From Lysobacterales bacterium (GTDB lineage: Bacteria > Pseudomonadota > Gammaproteobacteria > Xanthomonadales > Xanthomonadaceae), in contig JAATFS010000235.1 of the NCBI GenBank assembly GCA_015655035.1, forward strand, positions 1-5,574: DNA of 5,574 bases, read 5' to 3'. The stretch's first letter is position 1. Every line of letters begins with the position of its first letter. The notes beneath the pieces are model-generated. The model worked only from the letters and a program-made list of their open reading frames with translations, was not told where the DNA came from and did no database searches. A program made the translations under genes and the position numbers. This document shows positions 1 to 4,189 of this stretch, in pieces.

Positions 1-235
1 ATGAAGCCGCACCGGTCCGCTGCGCTCCTCGCCAAGGACGGCATTTATCCCCTTTTCCGGGACGGCGCCCAAACTCACTGCGTTCAAACAGGGCGCATCT
101 TCGGCCGTCCTTGACTGCGGTGCTCGGCTCGCTTTGAGGGGGAGGTAGATCAAGGGCAAGGGCGAAAGCGGCAGCGGGGATGGCGCTGGTGGGTGGGGTG
201 GGGAACTGGTTTTTGGGAATTTTGTAATCAGGTTG
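1..235. repeat. Probable dispersed non-coding repeat (large imperfect palindrome, possible pseudo-reading frame)
   Basis: No convincing gene lies here. Bases 5-129 form nested inverted repeats: AGCCG+CACCG (5-14) against CGGTG+CGGCT (118-129, with a 2-nt bulge), CAAGGACGGC (33-42) against GCCGTCCTTG (104-113), and GCGCCC (65-70) against GGGCGC (91-96). GGACGGC also occurs twice directly (36-42 and 60-66). On the minus strand one frame stays open from about 235 to the window start. It would encode SEPSTAVKDGRR, ALFERSEFGRRP and PWRGAQRTGAAS in that order, but it has no ATG and follows a stop at 236-238. From memory, strings such as ALFERSEFGRRP recur in spurious hypothetical proteins of Xanthomonadales, which suggests a dispersed element and not a gene. 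The element may extend beyond the window start. A 37-codon + strand ORF (1-114) lies inside the palindrome and is unlikely to be real. Confidence 0.5.
188..217 (+). other. G-tract cluster, possible G-quadruplex-forming sequence
   Basis: The + strand shows GG (188-189), GGG (191-193), GGGG (195-198), GGGG (200-203) and GGG (215-217). The first four tracts are separated by single T bases. Single-nucleotide loops favour parallel quadruplexes, although the first tract has only two G, and using the last tract needs an 11-nt loop. It lies about 30 bp upstream of the candidate -35 of exbB, on the non-template strand. Folding and any regulatory role are inference. Confidence 0.4.
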
Positions 236-261
236 TCAATTTTGGCGGGCTCAGGCATTAC
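231..261 (+). promoter_or_regulatory. Candidate promoter of the exbB-exbD-tonB-fecI-fecR operon
   Basis: GGTTGTCA at 231-238 and GCATTA at 255-260 are separated by 16 bases. The same two blocks at the same spacing stand upstream of the receptor gene (4050-4079). Read as sigma-70, TTGTCA (233-238) matches the -35 consensus at five of six positions with a 17-bp spacer, but CATTAC (256-261) is a poor -10. The recurrence, the conserved GG before the -35 and the weak -10 fit recognition by the FecI-type sigma factor encoded downstream, though that is inference. Transcription would start near 267, giving a leader of roughly 90 nt before the exbB start at 356. AATTTTG repeats directly at 218-224 and 238-244. 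No good Fur-box match was seen. Confidence 0.55.
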
Positions 262-343
262 CTCTGTATGTCAACCATCGCTGTGCCCGCGTTGCGGGTG
301 GGGACCCCGGCCATTTGGCGGCAGGTCGCAGTCGACGTCAGCC

Positions 344-348
344 AGGAG
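344..348 (+). promoter_or_regulatory. Ribosome binding site that fixes the exbB TTG start
   Basis: AGGAG sits 7 nt upstream of TTG at 356. The nearby ATG at 351 is in another frame and meets a stop after two codons. No in-frame ATG gives a sensible N-terminus, so this site supports the TTG start, which also yields a clean signal peptide. Confidence 0.75.
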
Positions 349-355
349 AGATGCT

Positions 356-1138
356 TTGAAGCGTAGCCTTGTTGTTTGCTTAGTGGTCCTCGGTTTGCTG
401 GCGGAGCCGGCGTTTGCGCAGGAGGTTGCGGCGATTCCGCACGATCTGACGGTGGCCGGGATGTTCGCGCAGGCCGATTGGGTGGTGAAAACGGTGATGT
501 CGATCCTGGTGCTGGCCTCGGTGGCTACCTTGAGTATCTGGATCTTCAAGCTGTGGGAGGTCGTTTCGTATCGTCGCTCGATCGCCGTGGCGCTGGATTT
601 CCTTGCGGCCGCGCCCAGTCTGGGAAGTGCCGCCGAGCTGAAGGATCCAACCGCCGCCGCCATGGTGGGCGTGGCCCGGCAGGAGCTGGAGCGCTATCCG
701 GCCGGTACGGCGTCTGCCTTTGCCGATGGCATCAAGGAGCGTGCCGCCGCGCTGATCCAGCGGGTCGAAGCTGCGCAGCAGCGCAAGCTGTCGCGCGGCG
801 TCAGCGTGCTGGGCAGCGTCGGTGCTGCGGCGCCGTTCATCGGCCTGTTCGGTACGGTGTGGGGGATCATGAACAGCTTCGTCGGCATCGCCCAGTCGCA
901 GACCACCAACCTGGCGGTGGTCGCGCCGGGCATTGCCGAGGCTTTGCTGGCCACCGCGTTCGGTCTGGTGGCGGCGATCCCGGCGGTGTTGGTGTACAAC
1001 GCGGTGACCCGTGCGATCGCCGGCTACCGGGTACGCATGAACGATGCCGCCGTGCAGGTGATGTGCCTGCTCAGCCGCGACCTGGAATCGGCCCAGAGCG
1101 TACCGCCGCGCAAGGCGGGAGGGTTGCATGGCGTTTAA
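356..1138 (+). CDS. exbB: ExbB, proton-channel subunit of the TonB energising complex
   Basis: ExbB/TolQ/MotA-family inner-membrane protein, 260 residues from the TTG start (E. coli ExbB has 244). With ExbD it forms the proton-driven motor that energises TonB. A cleavable signal peptide is visible (MKRSLVV through AFA-Q, about residues 1-21), as in long-form ExbB proteins. Three membrane segments follow at about 44-64, 151-176 and 193-213, with a cytoplasmic loop of about 85 residues between the first two. T167, E195 and T200 have the same mutual spacing (28 and 5) as E. coli T148, E176 and T181, the polar residues of the proton path, so the channel looks intact. In-frame extension to a TTG at 233 would add 41 residues ahead of the signal sequence and overlap the promoter, so 356 is preferred. 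The 3' end overlaps exbD by 11 nt, implying translational coupling. TolQ is less likely given the tonB, fecI and receptor neighbours. Confidence 0.93.
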   Translation: MKRSLVVCLVVLGLLAEPAFAQEVAAIPHDLTVAGMFAQADWVVKTVMSILVLASVATLSIWIFKLWEVVSYRRSIAVALDFLAAAPSLGSAAELKDPTAAAMVGVARQELERYPAGTASAFADGIKERAAALIQRVEAAQQRKLSRGVSVLGSVGAAAPFIGLFGTVWGIMNSFVGIAQSQTTNLAVVAPGIAEALLATAFGLVAAIPAVLVYNAVTRAIAGYRVRMNDAAVQVMCLLSRDLESAQSVPPRKAGGLHGV

Positions 1139-1550
1139 GCTCGACTCCGACGAGGACGCCGATGGCGGCCTGCACGAGATCAACGTCACGCCTTTCATCG
1201 ACGTGATGCTGGTGCTGCTGATCATCTTCATGGTCGCCGCGCCGCTGGCCACCGCCACTGTGCCGCTGGAGCTGCCGGCGTCCAGCACGCAGTCGCCGCC
1301 GGCGGAGCAGGAGCCGGTGGTGGTCAGCCTGCAGGCCGACTTGCGCGTGTTCGTCGGTGACGACGAGGTCGACCGCACCGCGCTGGGGGGCACCCTGGAG
1401 CGCAAGCTCGGTGGCGATCGCGAAGCCCGCCTGTTCCTCAGGGCCGACAAGTCGGTGCCCTATGGCGACCTGATGGCCTTGATGGACGAACTGCGCAGCG
1501 CAGGCTACCTGAAAGTGGCGCTGGTGACCTTGGAACAGAACGGGGCATAG
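1128..1550 (+). CDS. exbD: ExbD, proton-channel subunit of the TonB energising complex
   Basis: ExbD/TolR-family protein of 140 residues, essentially the E. coli length (141). It has a short acidic cytoplasmic N-terminus, one membrane helix (about residues 22-42, beginning INVTPFIDVMLVLLIIF) and a periplasmic domain. The proton-carrying aspartate of the family is D25, the same number as in E. coli ExbD. The protein dimerises inside the ExbB pentamer and passes proton-motive energy to TonB through its periplasmic domain. ATG at 1128 follows GGGAGGG (1117-1123) by 4 nt and lies inside the end of exbB, as expected for stoichiometric co-translation. tonB begins 6 nt after its TAG stop. Confidence 0.95.
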   Translation: MAFKLDSDEDADGGLHEINVTPFIDVMLVLLIIFMVAAPLATATVPLELPASSTQSPPAEQEPVVVSLQADLRVFVGDDEVDRTALGGTLERKLGGDREARLFLRADKSVPYGDLMALMDELRSAGYLKVALVTLEQNGA

Positions 1551-1556
1551 TCGGGC

Positions 1557-2345
1557 ATGACGCAACGCAGACCCCTCGCACTGGCCCGGCAGCCGCGTTC
1601 CGACGCGATGCGCTGGGCAGCCAGCATCGGCGGCGCGGTACTGCTGCATGGCGTCGCCGTAGCCGCGATGCTGGTGGAGTTCGATGCGGCGCCTGCCGAA
1701 ACCGTCGAGCCGCCGCTGGCGGCAATGACGGTGGAGTTGGCGCCGTTGCCGTCGGCGCCGCAGCAACAGGTCAACCAGATGCCGCCCGGGCCGGAACAGG
1801 TCGAACAGAAGGTACAGCCCAAGCCGCGCCCGCAACCGCGCCAGTTCGATCCACCGCCGCAGGTGAGCTCGCCGCCGCCGGATGCGCTGGCGGCCAAGCC
1901 GGAAGAGCCCGAGCCCGAGGCGAAGCAACTGGCCGCCGCCGAGCGTACCACCGCCGCGCCCTCCAGCCAGGCGCAGGCACAGGAAGCGTTGCAGGCGCCG
2001 GTGCAGGGCGCGCCCAGCGATCAGGGAGCCAGCGCGATCCGGACCTGGGAGAGCCAGTTGCTGACCCATCTGGAAGGGCACAAGCGCTATCCGAGTGCCG
2101 CGCAGAAGCGCCGTCAGGAAGGCGTTGTCTATCTGCGTTTCATCATGGATCGCAGCGGCAAGGTGCTGGAGTGGGACATCCGGCGCAGCGGCGGCTACGC
2201 GATGCTGGACGACGAGGTCAACGCACTGATCCAGCGCGCCTCGCCGTTGCCGCCGCCGCCGGACGAAATGGGCGGCACCACCATTGAAATGGTGGTGCCG
2301 GTGGAGTTCTTCCTGCGCCGGCAACTTGCGCGGGGAGGCTCGTAA
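1557..2345 (+). CDS. tonB: TonB energy transducer
   Basis: TonB-family protein of 262 residues that links the ExbBD motor to outer-membrane receptors. A short basic cytoplasmic N-terminus (1-19) is followed by one membrane anchor (about 20-40) containing H31, which corresponds to the essential histidine of the SxxxH motif. The serine position is alanine here (A27-V-L-L-H31). Residues 46-125 are a Pro/Glu/Lys/Gln-rich periplasm-spanning stretch (NQMPPGPEQVEQK at 73-85, then KPRPQPR and EEPEPEAK). An Ala/Gln-rich spacer precedes the C-terminal TonB domain at about 160-258, with the typical RYPSAAQ...EG...F pattern around Y178-P179. The start ATG has only a weak ribosome site (GGGG at 1542-1545 or CGGG at 1552-1555) and is probably coupled to exbD. 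Its TAA shares one base with the sigma gene's ATG. Its location suggests a TonB dedicated to the adjacent receptor. Confidence 0.92.
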   Translation: MTQRRPLALARQPRSDAMRWAASIGGAVLLHGVAVAAMLVEFDAAPAETVEPPLAAMTVELAPLPSAPQQQVNQMPPGPEQVEQKVQPKPRPQPRQFDPPPQVSSPPPDALAAKPEEPEPEAKQLAAAERTTAAPSSQAQAQEALQAPVQGAPSDQGASAIRTWESQLLTHLEGHKRYPSAAQKRRQEGVVYLRFIMDRSGKVLEWDIRRSGGYAMLDDEVNALIQRASPLPPPPDEMGGTTIEMVVPVEFFLRRQLARGGS

Positions 2346-2911
2346 TGGGATGGGGGCGCGCCCGCACGCAGCTGCCGGCCGACGACGCCGCCGGACAACG
2401 GCGCGCGGCGCGGCTGACCACCGAAGAGCTGACCCGGATCTTCCTGGAGATACGTCCCAGCCTGGAGCGCGCGATCGAGCGCCGCATCCACGATCGCGAT
2501 ACCGCCCAGGATCTAGCGCAGGACATCTACCTGCGGCTGGACCGGATATCGGACCTGCTGCCTGGCGAGGAAGACGCGCGTCGCTATCTGATGCGCATGG
2601 CCATTCATGCCGCGCTCTATCACCAGCGCAGCGAGGCCCGGCACGTACAGCTGCTGGCCGGCGCACTGACGCTGTTCGAAGGCCACGTCGCCGATCCGGA
2701 AGAACATGCGCATGCACAGGACCGTCTGGACATCATCGAAGATGCCCTGGCCGAACTGCCGGCCAAGTGCCGGGACGTGCTGTACCTGACCCGGATCGAA
2801 GGGCTGCCGCGTGAAGAGGTGGCCGCGCGCCTGGGTGTGTCGCTGAGTCTGGTCAACAAATATGTGTTGCTGGCATTGAAGCATTGCGAGAAAAAGCTGG
2901 GCGAACGATGA
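2345..2911 (+). CDS. fecI: FecI-type ECF sigma factor (iron-starvation group)
   Basis: RNA polymerase sigma-70 family ECF factor of 188 residues, close to the usual size of about 170-190. Region 2 spans about residues 27-95; DTAQDLAQDIYLRL (52-65) matches the D-x-[EQ]-D-L-x-Q-[ED] signature of helix 2. Region 4 covers about 133-183 (LAELPAKCRDVLYLTR...GLPREEVAARLGVS...VNKYVLLALKHC) with a helix-turn-helix for the -35 element. The FecI assignment rests on the following fecR and the downstream STN-domain receptor, the standard trio of cell-surface signalling. ATG 2345 overlaps the tonB stop (TAATG) and has a strong GGGGAGG site (2332-2338). Residues 1-23 are a polar extension of unknown role. 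In the FecI family activity is controlled after synthesis by FecR. The operon and receptor promoters carrying the shared motif are its likely targets, which is inference. Confidence 0.9.
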   Translation: MGWGRARTQLPADDAAGQRRAARLTTEELTRIFLEIRPSLERAIERRIHDRDTAQDLAQDIYLRLDRISDLLPGEEDARRYLMRMAIHAALYHQRSEARHVQLLAGALTLFEGHVADPEEHAHAQDRLDIIEDALAELPAKCRDVLYLTRIEGLPREEVAARLGVSLSLVNKYVLLALKHCEKKLGER

Positions 2912-2956
2912 ACGGATATGCGATCGGTCTTGCCAATTCCGGCGCCCTCAAGCGTT

Positions 2957-2961
2957 AGGAG
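2957..2961 (+). promoter_or_regulatory. Ribosome binding site favouring the fecR start at 2966
   Basis: AGGAG lies 4 nt before ATG 2966 and 10 nt before a second in-frame ATG at 2972. The in-frame ATG at 2918 has no comparable site and would add 16 residues unlike the conserved N-terminus of the family. 2966 is preferred and 2972 remains possible. Confidence 0.6.
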
Positions 2962-2965
2962 CGGT

Positions 2966-3970
2966 ATGAAGATGGATGACGAAAAATGGCTGGAACGCGA
3001 ACTGGCGCTGGATCCGGACAGCACGAAGGATCAGGCGTTGGTCTGGCTTTCCCGGCTCGCCACCGGCGAGGCCGATGCTGACCTGCTCGCCGAGTTCGAG
3101 CGTTGGCGCGATGCCGATCCAGATAACGCCAAGGCATTGAACGAGGCCCGCCAGCTGTGGCTGCTGATCGGCCAGCCGCTGGAAACGCAGTACGCACCGA
3201 CGCTGGCCAGCCAGCCGCCGCGGCGGCGCGCCGGCGGCAGCGGTCGTCACCGCCTGCGTGGCTGGCTGGCAACGGCGGCGGTGCTGGCGCTCAGTTGCAT
3301 CCTCGGTACGCAGTGGCTGGTGAACTGGCGGCACGACCAGGTCACCGCCACCGGGCAACAGCGCATCATCGCGCTTGGCGATGGCAGCACGATGTGGCTC
3401 AACACCGCCAGCGCGGCGGATCTTCGGGTGGATGACGACGCCCGGCATGTCCGCCTGGTGCGCGGCGAAGCCTATTTCGATGTGGCGCGGGATCCTGCCC
3501 ATCCGTTCGTGGTGGACGCCGGGCTTGGCCAGGTCACGGTATTGGGGACGGCATTCGGCGTGCGTCGCGATGGCAGCGACGTGGTGGTCACGGTGCAACG
3601 CGGAAAGGTGCAGGTCGCGGGCGGGAATACGCCACCGGTGATCGTCGAGCCGGACCAGAGCGTGCGGGTGCATGCGGGCGATCCAAGCAAGCATGTCGAG
3701 CTGGTCAACGCCGAACAGACGTTGTCGTGGCGTACCGGTCGGCTGCAATTCGAGAACCGGCCGATCGGGGAAGTGCTGGATGAGCTCAAGCGCTACGACA
3801 ACCGCCTGGTCATCGTCAGCTACCCGAATGCCGATAGTCTGCGGGTCAGTTCGGTCGTGGATCTGGCGCGCATCGACGAGTGGTACGACACGCTGGGGCA
3901 GTCGATGCCGGTGGAAGTGACGCGTATCGGCGCAGTCATCTGGATTCGCGCGTTGGCCACGGGCGCCTGA
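2966..3970 (+). CDS. fecR: FecR-family anti-sigma/sigma regulator of cell-surface signalling
   Basis: Single-pass inner-membrane regulator, 334 residues from ATG 2966 (E. coli FecR has 317). The cytoplasmic N-terminal domain (DUF4880 type, about 22-65: ALVWLSRLATGEAD...EFERW...NAKALNEARQLW) contacts the sigma factor. A Pro/Arg-rich linker leads to one membrane helix (about 100-119). The periplasmic FecR domain (about 126-225) includes GDGSTMWLNT, RGEAYFDVARD and VLGTAFGV. A C-terminal DUF4974/STN-like domain (about 255-334: GRLQFENRPIGEVLDELKRY) is the expected docking site for the receptor's signalling domain. G194-T195 in VLGT aligns with the Gly-Thr bond at which the Pseudomonas relative FoxR is known to self-cleave. 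The gene follows fecI by 54 nt. The sequence does not settle whether it acts purely as an anti-sigma factor or is also needed for sigma activity, as in E. coli. Confidence 0.92.
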   Translation: MKMDDEKWLERELALDPDSTKDQALVWLSRLATGEADADLLAEFERWRDADPDNAKALNEARQLWLLIGQPLETQYAPTLASQPPRRRAGGSGRHRLRGWLATAAVLALSCILGTQWLVNWRHDQVTATGQQRIIALGDGSTMWLNTASAADLRVDDDARHVRLVRGEAYFDVARDPAHPFVVDAGLGQVTVLGTAFGVRRDGSDVVVTVQRGKVQVAGGNTPPVIVEPDQSVRVHAGDPSKHVELVNAEQTLSWRTGRLQFENRPIGEVLDELKRYDNRLVIVSYPNADSLRVSSVVDLARIDEWYDTLGQSMPVEVTRIGAVIWIRALATGA

Positions 3971-3991
3971 GCTGCGGCGAACGCGGCACCG

Positions 3992-4023
3992 AAACGAGAC
4001 TGCCGGTTCGTTTGAATACCGGC
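3992..4023 (+). other. Interleaved inverted repeats after fecR (possible H-type pseudoknot or weak terminator)
   Basis: AAACGA (3992-3997) pairs with TCGTTT (4008-4013), and GCCGGT (4002-4007) pairs with ACCGGC (4018-4023). The pairs interleave (A-B-A'-B') with 4-nt, 0-nt and 4-nt connecting segments. This geometry is compatible with a compact pseudoknot or with two mutually exclusive hairpins. It starts 21 nt after the fecR stop. No T-run follows, so it is not a standard intrinsic terminator. Function is unknown. Confidence 0.35.
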
Positions 4024-4049
4024 CTACATGTCGAATAGGCATGAGTCCG

Positions 4050-4080
4050 GGTTGTCAGATTCGTATATCCCGAGCATTAA
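4050..4080 (+). promoter_or_regulatory. Candidate promoter of the TonB-dependent receptor gene
   Basis: GGTTGTCA (4050-4057) and GCATTA (4074-4079) are separated by 16 bases, repeating exactly the blocks and spacing found upstream of exbB (231-260), while the intervening bases differ. As a sigma-70 site it would be TTGTCA, a 17-bp spacer and CATTAA. Transcription would begin near 4087, leaving a leader of about 100 nt that starts at the base of a stem-loop (4086-4135). Recognition by the neighbouring FecI-type sigma factor is the favoured interpretation, because receptor genes are the classical targets of that family. No clear Fur box was seen alongside. Confidence 0.6.
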
Positions 4081-4085
4081 CGATG

Positions 4086-4135
4086 GAAGACCTGACAAAG
4101 GGGCGTCCGCCACCAGCGGACAGGCACGGGTCTTC
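4086..4135 (+). promoter_or_regulatory. Two-tier stem-loop at the predicted 5' end of the receptor mRNA
   Basis: GAAGACCTG (4086-4094) pairs with CGGGTCTTC (4127-4135) over nine base pairs including one T-G wobble. Inside it GTCCGC (4105-4110) pairs with GCGGAC (4116-4121) around the 5-nt loop CACCA. CCTG (4091-4094) could alternatively pair with CAGG (4121-4124). The structure ends 54 nt before the start codon, so it does not hide the ribosome site. It has no following T-run and is not a typical terminator. A role in transcript stability or regulation is possible but not shown. Confidence 0.45.
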
Positions 4136-4178
4136 ATTTGAACGCGGCAGCAACTATCCGCCGCCACCTACATCACCC

Positions 4179-4184
4179 AGGGGA
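4179..4184 (+). promoter_or_regulatory. Ribosome binding site of the receptor gene
   Basis: AGGGGA lies 5 nt before ATG 4190. It supports that start, which gives a long but coherent signal peptide. An upstream ATG at 4138 is in another frame. Confidence 0.7.
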
Positions 4185-4189
4185 TACGA

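Noticed and set aside
1..114. 37-codon + strand ORF beginning at the first base
   Set aside because: It sits entirely within the palindromic repeat, and its upstream context cannot be seen. It is more likely chance reading through a non-coding repeat.
211..260. Fur box near the operon promoter
   Set aside because: The A/T-rich stretch around 211-243 was compared by eye with the GATAATGATAATCATTATC consensus and does not match well. Iron repression is plausible biologically but not supported here.
233..355. N-terminal extension of exbB to an in-frame TTG at 233
   Set aside because: The extension has no ribosome site, overlaps the promoter motif and would place a signal peptide internally. 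The TTG at 356 has AGGAG at ideal spacing.
1071..2717. 548-codon open frame on the minus strand across exbD-tonB-fecI
   Set aside because: It is antisense to three clear genes with recognised domains, its composition is Arg/His/Leu-rich as expected from the opposite strand of GC-rich coding DNA, and it shows no recognisable domain.
2918..2965. fecR start at ATG 2918
   Set aside because: No good ribosome site, and the 16 added residues do not resemble the family's N-terminus. ATG 2966 has AGGAG upstream.
4002..4023. Intrinsic terminator after fecR
   Set aside because: A GC-rich 6-bp stem is present, but the loop is 10 nt and no T-run follows, so read-through into the receptor gene remains possible.
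2948..4042. 364-codon minus-strand frame across fecR
   Set aside because: Antisense shadow of fecR, whose domains are clear.
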